Positions 17,759 to 25,315 of a stretch of 64,000 bases of DNA are shown here, piece after piece. The notes below the pieces were generated by a model. The model was not told the origin of the DNA. It saw only the letters and a program-made list of their open reading frames with translations, and did no database searches. A program made the translations under genes and the position numbers. The stretch lies in NCBI GenBank assembly GCA_900470805.1, contig UCCA01000011.1, positions 1-64,000 on the forward strand, written 5' to 3'. Source of the stretch: Hyphomicrobiales bacterium (lineage in GTDB: Bacteria > Pseudomonadota > Alphaproteobacteria > Rhizobiales > Rhizobiaceae). How positions within the stretch are numbered: position 1 is the first letter of the stretch; the number at the start of each line of letters is the position of its first letter.

Positions 17759-18349
17759 TTATTGAACGGTCGTTTTCGATAGACGCTCCAACGTGGGCGC
17801 GAGGACAGTCGCGAACACGGCGGGCTGCCTATAGGCTCGTGCCGAGAGCATCGCTCCATGAACGCAGGCCAGAAAAGCCTCCGCCTCCACGTCCGGGGCG
17901 CTCGTCAGGTTCAAGGTACCCGCTTGGGCGCCCCGCACCATCACCGAGGTCAGCCACTGTGACAGGAAGCGAAAGAAAGCAGTCACCTCGGCGGCAACTT
18001 CGGGGGGAAGCGAAGGTAGCTCGCTTGCAAGCATGGCGCAGACGCAGAAGGGCCTGCTTGCATCCTCAATGCATCCGGCCCAGTGATCCGCGTAGACCTT
18101 CAACATCTCCCGTGGCTCCGGTACGTTCCGTTCCAGTGCTTCGACGCCTGCCTGCGCATCCTCGCGGTAACGCAGAAGCAGCTTTCGAACCAAGTCTGAC
18201 TTGGTGGGAAAATGGTGATGAATGCTTGCCTTGCGGATTCCGACGACTTCAGCGATATCAGCATAGCTGAAACCATTGTAGCCGCCGCTCATGATGAGGT
18301 TGCGCGCAGAAGCGAGAATGTCGTCCGAAGTCGTCGATAAGTTGCTCAT
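17759..18349 (-). CDS. TetR-family repressor of the four-operator regulon
   Basis: 196 residues. N-terminal HTH at about 25-50 (YADIAEVVGIRKASIHHHFPTKSDLV), standard TetR recognition helix; the ligand domain carries a CVCAMLASELPSLP segment as in the AcrR/TetR_C group, with two close cysteines. It is the best candidate to bind the operator found upstream of itself (18358-18373) and at 17697, 19519 and 20193. It lies between the DUF5666 operon and two frameshifted genes. The promoter (TTGACA, 17 nt, TAGACA) puts the transcription start on the ATG, implying a leaderless mRNA and tight autorepression. Ligand unknown. Confidence 0.9.
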   Translation of the reverse strand: MSNLSTTSDDILASARNLIMSGGYNGFSYADIAEVVGIRKASIHHHFPTKSDLVRKLLLRYREDAQAGVEALERNVPEPREMLKVYADHWAGCIEDASRPFCVCAMLASELPSLPPEVAAEVTAFFRFLSQWLTSVMVRGAQAGTLNLTSAPDVEAEAFLACVHGAMLSARAYRQPAVFATVLAPTLERLSKTTVQ

Positions 18350-18355
18350 GCATTA

Positions 18356-18384
18356 TGTCTACCTTCTAGTAGGAAGACTGTCAA
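18356..18384 (-). promoter_or_regulatory. tetR promoter with operator O2 in the spacer
   Basis: On the minus strand TTGACA (18384-18379), 17 nt, TAGACA (18361-18356). The operator TCTAC-CTTCTA-GTAGG (18358-18373) fills the spacer and -10. The -10 is 6 nt from the ATG at 18349. Confidence 0.7.
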
Positions 18385-18393
18385 TCCCGAATG

Positions 18394-18949
18394 CTATTTA
18401 TTTTGCCCGATCTTCAGGATGCGATCAGAGAGCCAATCATCAGCCTGGACCCCAACTTTCCGGCCTGTGTCGGGATCGTTCGTGCAATCGATCGTCCCCA
18501 GCATCACGCCGGGGACAAATAGCACGTCCGGCGCCTCGTCGGCCCTCGGCAAATGTCCTGGTCGTGGTAACGGGGATGTCGAGCTTTGTCGAAACAGGCA
18601 TATTGTCCGTCCAGACAAGATCGATCCGGCATCGCAGGACATCAAACACTGTCAGACGTCCGACGAGATCCTGCATGACCATGCGTGGATGGACAAGCAT
18701 GTGATGCGTGCTGCACCAGCGGGGATCGGCATCTGGTGGTCCCGGTCCCTGCTGGGCGGAAGCCGGAATCGAAAAAGCGCTGGCGGCACCCACGCTCGCG
18801 GCAAGTGCGAGCATGTCGCGGCGGCTGACGTCGCGCTCAAGAGCCGATGGTTCCGGAACGGGGATATTGATGGAGGGAGGGACGGCCCGAAGCGCCAAAG
18901 GCAAACCCATACTCAAGGGCCGTCCGCGAGAGAAAAGCGTCGTAGGCAA
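18394..18949 (-). pseudogene. DJ-1/PfpI-family gene, frameshifted and truncated
   Basis: Two overlapping frames complement each other. The first carries a Tat-like leader (SRRDMLALAASVGAAS) and the start of a DJ-1/PfpI domain (MVMQDLVGRLTVFDVL, then VWTDNMPVSTKLDIPV); near 18550 the frame shifts and continues ADEAPDVLFVPGVMLGTIDC. It then stops at 18394 before the catalytic CTGS-type nucleophile region that follows in family members. It is therefore broken twice: a one-base frameshift and loss of the C-terminal half. It lies directly upstream of tetR. A sequencing error could explain the frameshift but not the missing C-terminus. Confidence 0.65.
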
Positions 18950-18981
18950 CGCGCGCGGGCAGCGCGCATCGCCGAGTGCGA

Positions 18982-19427
18982 CTATCCCCTTTCAGGCACG
19001 ACCACATCTATCGTTTGCACGTCAATCACGCTGTGGGCGGCATTGACGAGCTCGAGCTCCACCTTGTGGGCACCTGGCGGCAATTGTCCGAAATAGATTG
19101 GGTCCGTCGAGGCGTGGATCCACTTCCATCCGGCGCCATCGACCATGACATGAAGATGGCCGATCGTCGGCTTCAGCTTCGTGGCCTCCGCGCCCGCGAT
19201 TTCCGTGTAGATGGGAAGGATAATCATGTTCTCCACGTGGAACGGCAGATAGACATAGCCATCCTTGAGGATCAGGAGACGATCAGTTTCGGGCTAACCT
19301 CCTCCCCGGCGCGAGGTGAGGCAGTCTTGGTCTTTGCAACCATCATCTGATCGTGATCCGCGGCGTGTGCGGTGGAGATTGACATAAGGCAAACGGCAAG
19401 CAGAGTGGCGGAGGCTGATATCTTCAA
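18982..19427 (-). pseudogene. DUF6130-like secreted protein, frameshifted
   Basis: The first frame starts at TTG 19427 (AGGAAG 6 nt upstream), gives a signal peptide (LLAVCLMSISTAHA) and ends at 19272 after SPRAGEEVSPKLIVS. The next frame resumes with RLLILKDGYVYLPFHVENMI and continues GHLHVMVDGAGWKWIH then PPGAHKVELELVNAAH to the stop at 18982. The resumed part matches the DUF6130 pattern (HLHVxVD, LPPGxHKVxxxL). One-base frameshift near 19285-19300. It would be the product expressed from operator O3. If the shift is a sequencing error, this is an intact small periplasmic protein of about 145 residues. Confidence 0.6.
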
Positions 19428-19518
19428 TTTCGTCTTCCTGATTGATTGATTGATTGATCGTTCCATGCCCGCGAACACTCGCAACAAGCAGAAACGCCGA
19501 ACGCGACGGACACACAAA

Positions 19519-19534
19519 CCTATCAACTAGTAGG
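19519..19534. promoter_or_regulatory. TetR operator O3
   Basis: CCTAT-CAACTA-GTAGG; the arms extend outward to ACAAACCTA/TAGGTTTGT, a perfect 9-bp inverted repeat. It lies about 90 nt upstream of the DUF6130-like gene start. Confidence 0.7.
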
Positions 19535-19670
19535 TTTGTGCAGATCGACTTTCATGGTACTTGTTGTCGCAGCGTTTAGAATTCGACTCAGACCGCGCGC
19601 AGCGGCCGCTCAGGCTGGTGTGTGGGACCCTATGAAGGCCGCCCCGGTGCCGAATAAGCGCTGAATGCCT

Positions 19671-20105
19671 TTACCCTTCGTCGCGCGCCGTCGCCGGCGG
19701 AGTATCGGAAAGGCTGATGCCTGGCTGAATCAGTACCTCGCCACCGCCCGATGTCGTCGCAACGATGCCATCGGAATAGATTTTGACAGATGATATGGTG
19801 CCTTTGACGGATCCATCGGCGCTTTCAATATATTTGCCAACATATCCGCCTGCCTGTGTCAGGCTTGAGCCAGCAAGCAGAGCGTCGAGCTTCTTGTTTG
19901 TCTGGATGCTCTGTTCCACCTGAGAAAAGCTCGCCAATTGAGCGAGTTGCTCACTGGCGTCGACAGGATCGGTGGGGTCCTGATTTTTCAGCTGCGCGAT
20001 GAGAAGCTGCAAAAAATCATCATAGTCGGCTGTCTTCTTATGCGGGACATTTGTGTTGGAGGCCGTTGTTGTGGCGGCAGTGAGACTTTCGAGAGAACTC
20101 GTCAT
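19671..20105 (-). CDS. flgD: Flagellar hook assembly protein FlgD (orphan copy)
   Basis: 144 residues, the short form usual in rhizobia. The FlgD N-terminal domain is clear: DYDDFLQLLIAQLKNQDPTD, then ASEQLAQLASFSQVEQSIQTNKKL, and a following beta-rich segment VGKYIESADGSVKGTISSV. FlgD is the hook-cap scaffold exported by the flagellar type III system. The C-terminus (SDTPPATARDEG) is short. AAAGGA precedes ATG at 20105. No other flagellar gene is nearby, and it is transcribed from a promoter carrying TetR operator O4, divergent from a racemase gene. It may be a second, regulated flgD copy. Confidence 0.8.
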   Translation of the reverse strand: MTSSLESLTAATTTASNTNVPHKKTADYDDFLQLLIAQLKNQDPTDPVDASEQLAQLASFSQVEQSIQTNKKLDALLAGSSLTQAGGYVGKYIESADGSVKGTISSVKIYSDGIVATTSGGGEVLIQPGISLSDTPPATARDEG

Positions 20106-20182
20106 GCGGACATCCTTTCTGTGACCGGGCATTGCGGGGGATCGTGCGCACGTCCCGTGAATAAGGAGGTTCACCCGAACCG

Positions 20183-20218
20183 TTGACACAAGCCTACCTT
20201 CTAGTAGGTTTATGTCAA
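20183..20218. promoter_or_regulatory. Symmetrical divergent promoters with TetR operator O4
   Basis: The operator CCTAC-CTTCTA-GTAGG (20193-20208) is centred between TTGACA on the plus strand (20183-20188) and TTGACA on the minus strand (20218-20213). Each has a TAGGYT -10 (plus 20205-20210; minus 20196-20191) with a 16-nt spacer. One bound repressor would block both flgD and the racemase. Confidence 0.7.
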
Positions 20219-20288
20219 TCGAAAACAGCTGGCTGTTGAATTTGTGTTCCTTCAGTTGGTCCGAAAACGAAACAGACTGGTGGCAGGT

Positions 20289-20999
20289 ATGAAGACAATC
20301 GGAATTCTCGGCGGCATGTCCGCCGCTTCAACGCAGATCTACTATCGAGAACTCTGCAATCGAACGCGACAAATCCTGGGAGGACTGCACTCTCCGGAAT
20401 TGCTTATACGTTCCCTCGATTTCGCGCGGATAGAGGCCCTGCAGATCGCTGGAAAATGGGAAGAAGCCGGCGCGATTTTGAACAGGGAAGCGAAGGCCCT
20501 TGAGCGCGCCAACGCGGATTTCATTGTGTTGGCCACCAACACAATGCACAAGCTGGCCGAGCAAATGATGCATGGCGTGTCGATCCCCTTGCTCCATATT
20601 GCCGACGCCACCGCATCGCGCATCAAGCTGAAGGGTCTGCGCAGTCCGGGACTGATCGCGACCGCATTCACAATGGAGCAGTCCTTCTACACCGACAGGC
20701 TGGCGGCTGCCGGTGTCACGCCGATCATACCAGAAACGCGCGATCGAAGCGAAACGCACCGGATCATCTACGAAGAGCTTTGCTGCGATGTTGTTACCAA
20801 GCAGAGCGAAAGGACCTACGTCGCCATCGCCCAACGCCTCGTCGATCGAGGCGCTGATTGCCTGATCCTCGGCTGCACGGAAGTCGGCATGCTTCTTAAC
20901 CAGGGTAATGTGCCCGTGCCCGTGTTTGACACGACGCTGATCCATTGCGATGCGGCACTGGCAATGGCCCTGGATGACCAGATCCCGTCAAAGGTATGA
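20289..20999 (+). CDS. Aspartate/glutamate (broad-specificity amino-acid) racemase
   Basis: 236 residues. Asp/Glu racemase superfamily: N-terminal MKTIGILGGMSAASTQIYY, LATNTMHKLAE (in this family a Cys often sits in the ATNT-x-H region; here the motif is ATNTMH, as in YgeA-type enzymes) and LILGCTEVGML with the second catalytic Cys near the C-terminus. With Thr/Met in the first site, activity on a usual substrate is less certain. The start at 20289 is fixed by the conserved MKTIGILGG; no strong SD is seen. It is expressed divergently from flgD under operator O4. Confidence 0.8.
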   Translation: MKTIGILGGMSAASTQIYYRELCNRTRQILGGLHSPELLIRSLDFARIEALQIAGKWEEAGAILNREAKALERANADFIVLATNTMHKLAEQMMHGVSIPLLHIADATASRIKLKGLRSPGLIATAFTMEQSFYTDRLAAAGVTPIIPETRDRSETHRIIYEELCCDVVTKQSERTYVAIAQRLVDRGADCLILGCTEVGMLLNQGNVPVPVFDTTLIHCDAALAMALDDQIPSKV

Positions 21000-21210
21000 G
21001 TTAAAGCCTCGCGTCAAGCACTTGTCGAACACTGCAGTTCCGTGACCGCCTATGCACGTGGCGTCCAATCAACTGCACCGCCCAACCCACCAGGAAGTTT
21101 GCGAGATGACGCACGAAAGGCGCGTATAGTCTCATGCATATCTCCCATTTTTGCAAAGGGATTGAAGATAAAGGTAGCGCACGAGGCAGCACGCCCGCCT
21201 CGCGCAATGC

Positions 21211-21966
21211 TCAAGCGCTTATGCCACCGTCTACGAGAATGCCCGAGCCGGTGATGTAACCCGCGCCGGGCCCGGCGAGGAAGGCGACGGCCTCTGCGAC
21301 CTCCTTTGCCCGACCGTAGCGGGCAATCGACAGGCTCGGCAAAATAGCCGGCGCCAAAGCGCCGTCGGCAGGGTTCATGTCGGTGTCGATTGGGCCTGGT
21401 CGGACGAGATTGACGGTAACGTCCCGCGGCCCCAGTTCACGTGCGAGACCACGCGTGAAGCTTTCCAGGGCGGACTTCGTCGCCGCATAGACCGCGATCC
21501 CCGCAAACGGGACAGCCAAACCTGCGTTACTGCCGATACTGATGATGCGGCCACCATTCGGAATATGTTTCAGCGCTGCCTGAGTGATCAGAAAGACGCC
21601 GCGCACATTGACATTCAGTTGCGAGTCGATCTCCTCCAATGGCTGTGTGGAAAAATCACCTGCGAAAAGAACGCCGGCGTTGTTCACCAGAATATCGAGG
21701 CCGCCGAGCTCAATGACAGTCCGCTCGACGCTTGCCGTTGCGGCTTCTGTACTCGCGGCATCAGCTTGAATGGCGATTGATTTGCGGCCCATCACGCGGA
21801 TCTCGGCGGCTAGTGCTTCGGCTTTTTCGGCCGACTTCTCGTAAGTGATCGCGACGTCGGCCCCGTCTTCCGCGAGTTTTAGTGCAATTGCCGCACCGAT
21901 ACCGCGCGCCGCACCGGTCACTAGCGCTCGCTTGCCCGCAAGCGGAGGGTTGGGAATGTTGTTCAT
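21211..21966 (-). CDS. SDR-family oxidoreductase
   Basis: A classical short-chain dehydrogenase of 251 residues: cofactor motif TGAARGIGAAIA near residue 18, NNAG motif, Ser in SIGSNAG, active-site YAATK, and the C-terminal GSGILVDGG. The residues after the second strand (TYEKSAEKAE) fit NADP(H) preference. Substrate unknown. It follows the MFS exporter gene on the same strand (130-nt gap), so both are likely controlled by the GGAACC operators of the downstream TetR. Confidence 0.9.
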   Translation of the reverse strand: MNNIPNPPLAGKRALVTGAARGIGAAIALKLAEDGADVAITYEKSAEKAEALAAEIRVMGRKSIAIQADAASTEAATASVERTVIELGGLDILVNNAGVLFAGDFSTQPLEEIDSQLNVNVRGVFLITQAALKHIPNGGRIISIGSNAGLAVPFAGIAVYAATKSALESFTRGLARELGPRDVTVNLVRPGPIDTDMNPADGALAPAILPSLSIARYGRAKEVAEAVAFLAGPGAGYITGSGILVDGGISA

Positions 21967-22095
21967 GGCGGGTTACCTCAAAATGTTGCGATTAGATCTG
22001 CGGGGAAATCATTATGCGATGGTGACCGGTTGAAAGGTCGGGAGGGCTCAAACGTCAAACAGCCGATGACCGACGAAGCTCACCGACGCTCGCAC

Positions 22096-23526
22096 TCATC
22101 GACGGACCTCCTTGTTCGATGGAAGGCCGGCAGAAAGCCAACCTGCAAAGAGAAGGCAGAGCGCAATCGCGACTGCCGCGACGCTGTAGGCATGGCCGAT
22201 GGATCCCACATCGGTTGACGGACCCAGGATTGAGAAAAACAGTCCACCGATAAGAGCGGTCGCCAACGCGCCCCCTATCTGGAGCATTGAATTGATCAGG
22301 CCGGAGGCCAGACCCGACCGCGCCGGGTCAACGCGCTGAACCACGGTCTTCACGAGATTTGGAAGCGCAATTCCCTGTCCGGCGCCAATGAGGAACAGTG
22401 CAACGAATAGGAACTTGGGCGCTCCGAACGAGACCAGGGCAGCCGTCCCGAACAATCCCGCCGCTTCCAGGGTCATGCCTGCGGCGGCGGAATACCTGCC
22501 GAAGACGCGAAGGATGCGCTCGCTCGCGAATGGCCCCAATACGAACCCGACCGCAGCGGGAAGGATTGCAACCCCGGCCTCGAAAGGCGTCCGACCAAGA
22601 CCGCCCTGTTGGTAGACGGAGAATGTCAGCCAGAAGGCCGCGAAGGCATAAAAGAACAGGGCGGCGAGCAGCCCGCGCTTTAAGCCCGGAACCTGGAGCA
22701 GGCGCGGTTCGACGATTGGATCTCCCCCTGCCGCCCCAAGCTTTTGCTCGTATCGCCAAAACAGCAACAGAAGTGGCAGCGAAGCAGCAAGTGTCAGGAT
22801 TGACCAAACCGGCCACCCATGCTCCCGGCCCTCGATCAGCGGTGAGATCAGTGCAAACAGCGCAAGCGCGATCAGCGCCGCTCCGCCCAGATCCAGTTTA
22901 TGGGCGTGCTCCGATCGGGTCTCGCGCAACATCACGACCGAGGCCGGCGCTGCGATCGCAATCACGGGAAGGTTGATGAGGAAGATGGCTCTCCATCCGA
23001 CGCCAAAGAGATTCAAGGCGATCAGCGCCCCACCGAGAAACAGGCCGGCCATCGATGCCACCCCAAATGTCAGGGCGTAGAAGCTGAGCGCCCTTGATTT
23101 TTCGTGGTCGGGAAAAATCGCATTTATTGATGCCAGAGCCTGCGGCGCCATGACCGCCGCGGCAAACCCTTGAAGGATCCGACCGGTGATTAGAACCAAG
23201 GGCGACCAGGCAAATCCGCATAAGGCAGAAGCAACCCCAAACGCGACCATTCCAGCGAGGAAGACGTTTCGCCGGCCATAGAGGTCGCCTAGCCTGCCAC
23301 CGGTGATTAGCATGACCGCGTAGGTAGTGGCGTAGCCTGAAATGATCAGCTGCATTGTCGATGCAGAGGCCTGCAAGTCCACCCGGATCGACGGCAGCGC
23401 CACGTTGACGATGAAGAAGTCCAACGGTGGCAGAAAAGCCCCTGTCAACAGGATGGCCAATGCCGTCCATCTGCGCGGATCGAGATGATTCTCGGGGTCA
23501 CGGGAATGTTCCAATACTCTCTCCAT
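22096..23526 (-). CDS. MFS exporter, DHA2 (EmrB/QacA-like) family
   Basis: 476 residues with about 14 predicted helices. The DHA2 signature is present: LDFFIVNVALPSI in helix 1, GRLGDLYGRRN in the loop after helix 2, and the helix 5 motif-C-like FGVASMAGLFLGG. Proteins of this group export drugs or other amphiphiles with the proton gradient in the inner membrane. It is followed by the SDR gene and preceded by an operator palindrome (23572-23587) matched upstream of the adjacent tetR. Confidence 0.9.
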   Translation of the reverse strand: MERVLEHSRDPENHLDPRRWTALAILLTGAFLPPLDFFIVNVALPSIRVDLQASASTMQLIISGYATTYAVMLITGGRLGDLYGRRNVFLAGMVAFGVASALCGFAWSPLVLITGRILQGFAAAVMAPQALASINAIFPDHEKSRALSFYALTFGVASMAGLFLGGALIALNLFGVGWRAIFLINLPVIAIAAPASVVMLRETRSEHAHKLDLGGAALIALALFALISPLIEGREHGWPVWSILTLAASLPLLLLFWRYEQKLGAAGGDPIVEPRLLQVPGLKRGLLAALFFYAFAAFWLTFSVYQQGGLGRTPFEAGVAILPAAVGFVLGPFASERILRVFGRYSAAAGMTLEAAGLFGTAALVSFGAPKFLFVALFLIGAGQGIALPNLVKTVVQRVDPARSGLASGLINSMLQIGGALATALIGGLFFSILGPSTDVGSIGHAYSVAAVAIALCLLFAGWLSAGLPSNKEVRR

Positions 23527-23571
23527 ATCGACCAGCGATGCCGATCGACGGCTTGTGTGGGCCTATGATTG

Positions 23572-23587
23572 GGAACCGTATGGTTCC
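23572..23587. promoter_or_regulatory. GGAACC operator A (MFS-SDR promoter)
   Basis: GGAACCGTATGGTTCC: 6-bp perfect arms, 4-bp centre, about 45 nt upstream of the MFS start. Same as site B at 24220. Confidence 0.7.
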
Positions 23588-23596
23588 TAATTGAAA

Positions 23597-24208
23597 TCAG
23601 TCGAGCGGTTTCAGTGCGAAGTCGACCATAGCCTTGGTGTCCTCGCGATCCGCTCCTGCCTTCCCCAGCACCCTCATCCCCTGGATCTGGCAGACAAGGA
23701 ACTTTGCGAGTGTCCGCTCGTCCAGCGCAGAATCAATCTCACCCACGGCCTGAGCTCGAATTATCGCTGCCGAATAAAGATCTTGCAGCCTCCGAAAGAG
23801 GCGGGAAATTCGAGTGGAAACTTCCTCGTCGCCTGGAAGCATTTCAACAGCCGACAACACGACAAAACATCCGCGCAATCCCGGCTTTCCGGATGAAGCT
23901 TCGACGTGCTGCGCGAACGCTTCTCGGATGGCGGCCTTGGGCGACGGGTTGGAATGCAGGGTTTCGCCTGCCTTGCGAAGGGCATCTTCGATGTAGACAT
24001 CAAGCGCACGAAGATAGACGCCCCGCTTGTCCACGAACGCCTTATAGAAACTGCCTCTGGACAGATCCATTCCCTCGAGCAGATCGGGAAGAGATGCATC
24101 GTGATATCCACGGTTCCAAAAGACGTCCATCGCCTTGCGAACTGCATCATCGAGCTCGAATTCGCGAGGGCGACCAACGGACGAGGAGATTTGAGGGCGT
24201 TTAACCAT
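23597..24208 (-). CDS. TetR-family repressor of the MFS-SDR operon
   Basis: 203 residues. The HTH (about 25-60) reads AMDVFWNRGYHDASLPDLLEGMDLSRGSFYKAF, a typical TetR/AcrR pattern (the FWxxGYxxxS group). The C-terminal ligand domain carries GCFVVLSAVEMLPGDEE. I chose ATG at 24208: a -35-like TTGCAA (24242-24237), 17-nt spacer and CATATG place the transcript start at this ATG, giving a leaderless mRNA; ATG 24217 is the alternative. The operator (24220-24235) lies in that promoter spacer. It sits immediately upstream of the MFS gene on the same strand, with the twin operator in the gap. Confidence 0.85.
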   Translation of the reverse strand: MVKRPQISSSVGRPREFELDDAVRKAMDVFWNRGYHDASLPDLLEGMDLSRGSFYKAFVDKRGVYLRALDVYIEDALRKAGETLHSNPSPKAAIREAFAQHVEASSGKPGLRGCFVVLSAVEMLPGDEEVSTRISRLFRRLQDLYSAAIIRAQAVGEIDSALDERTLAKFLVCQIQGMRVLGKAGADREDTKAMVDFALKPLD

Positions 24209-24219
24209 GAAAGCCATAT

Positions 24220-24235
24220 GGAACCATTCGGTTCC
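24220..24235. promoter_or_regulatory. GGAACC operator B (tetR autoregulation)
   Basis: GGAACCATTCGGTTCC, perfect 6-bp arms, inside the predicted -35/-10 spacer of this tetR. Confidence 0.7.
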
Positions 24236-24398
24236 TATTGCAAGCGATTTTTCCAGAGAAACGAGATGGGCGTTTGGTGGAAAAGAAATAACGCTTCGTT
24301 CGCCAAGGCTGCTTTCTGGGAGGATGCTGCGATCCAAACGCCTGAGCCGCGGTATCAATGGGTTTGGCTGTCGGCCGCCGGTCGGCCGCATGCAGGAT

Positions 24399-24602
24399 AT
24401 GACGCAGACGCTCGATCACAGTGCACTCTGGCAGCAACTCGATGAGCGTTCCAAGGGTGAAGTCACCCTCAAGAAACTCAAGCGACTACATGAAGATGCC
24501 GAGACCCGCGCGCGCGAGGTTGTCGACTGTGGCGTGATATTGACGGTATTGGAACCGCCAACCCTCTTTGTAACGTCACAGTGCGACGCGTCGGTTCGTT
24601 GA
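24399..24602 (+). CDS. Small ORF of unknown function
   Basis: 67 residues from ATG 24399 (24390 is an alternative). The sequence is charged and helical (TLDHSALWQQLDERSKGE, then VTLKKLKRLHEDAETRAREV) and looks more protein-like than its neighbours, with AGGA just upstream of the start. No recognised family and no promoter signal. It lies between the two TetR genes. Confidence 0.3.
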   Translation: MTQTLDHSALWQQLDERSKGEVTLKKLKRLHEDAETRAREVVDCGVILTVLEPPTLFVTSQCDASVR

Positions 24603-24630
24603 AAGCGTTTGGTCAGGTGTTGAGGGCGGT

Positions 24631-25248
24631 CTAGCTTCCGCGCAGCCCTTCCAGTGCGCTGGCCGCGATATTTACAATCGACAGCAAGCCCGCCCGCGTT
24701 TCCCCATCGCGCGCCTGCACCGACATGCCCTGCACCACGCCGGAGACATAGCGCGCCCAGGCGGCGCAATCCGTATCCGCGGGCAGCTGACCTTCGTCGA
24801 CGCCGCGCTTCAGGCGCCGGCAGACCATGTCGCGGCTGATCGTTCGCAATTGCCGGCCGTAGAGGATCAGCTCGTCGTCCGCGATGCCGGCAGGCGCCGT
24901 GGTGATCATGCAGCCGGGATGGTCCGGCGCCTCCGAGAAGGTGATGGCGGCATCCCGCAACAGCCGCATGATTGCCTGCAGCGCATCGCCTTCCTCTTCA
25001 AGAGCGCGTTGCCCGAAGCCGCCGATCGTGGTCCGGTAGCGTTCCATGGCTTCGCGGTACAGCGCTTGCTTGGATCCATAGGCCGCATAGAGGCTCTGCG
25101 CCGAAATCCCCATCGCTTCGGTCAAGAGCGGCATCGAGGCACTTTCGTATCCCTGCGCCCAAAATACCTCCATCGCACGCTGGACCGCCGCTTCCCGATC
25201 AAAGGCGCGGGGGCGGCCACGCGTCTTTTCATTTTTCACAATGGCCAT
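24631..25248 (-). CDS. TetR-family regulator
   Basis: 205 residues. HTH at about 25-55: AMEVFWAQGYESASMPLLTEAMGISAQSLYAAYGSKQAL, closely matching the AcrR-like Asu/QacR-type pattern. The C-terminal domain ends with SGVVQGMSVQARDGETR, common in the group. It is divergently transcribed from the HSL-type hydrolase with a 67-bp gap that contains ATTCC and GGAAT half-sites, suggesting it represses that hydrolase (inference). Isolated from the preceding tetR by the small ORF. Confidence 0.85.
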   Translation of the reverse strand: MAIVKNEKTRGRPRAFDREAAVQRAMEVFWAQGYESASMPLLTEAMGISAQSLYAAYGSKQALYREAMERYRTTIGGFGQRALEEEGDALQAIMRLLRDAAITFSEAPDHPGCMITTAPAGIADDELILYGRQLRTISRDMVCRRLKRGVDEGQLPADTDCAAWARYVSGVVQGMSVQARDGETRAGLLSIVNIAASALEGLRGS

Positions 25249-25315
25249 TGTTGTAATTCCGACGACTCGCTGTTATTGGAATGATCGTTGTGATAAATAC
25301 AGAAGGAAGCAGGAT

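Noticed and set aside
19440..19457. GATT/ATTG microsatellite near the DUF6130-like gene
   Set aside because: About four and a half repeats, upstream of the likely TTG start and not in the coding frame; weak case for phase variation.
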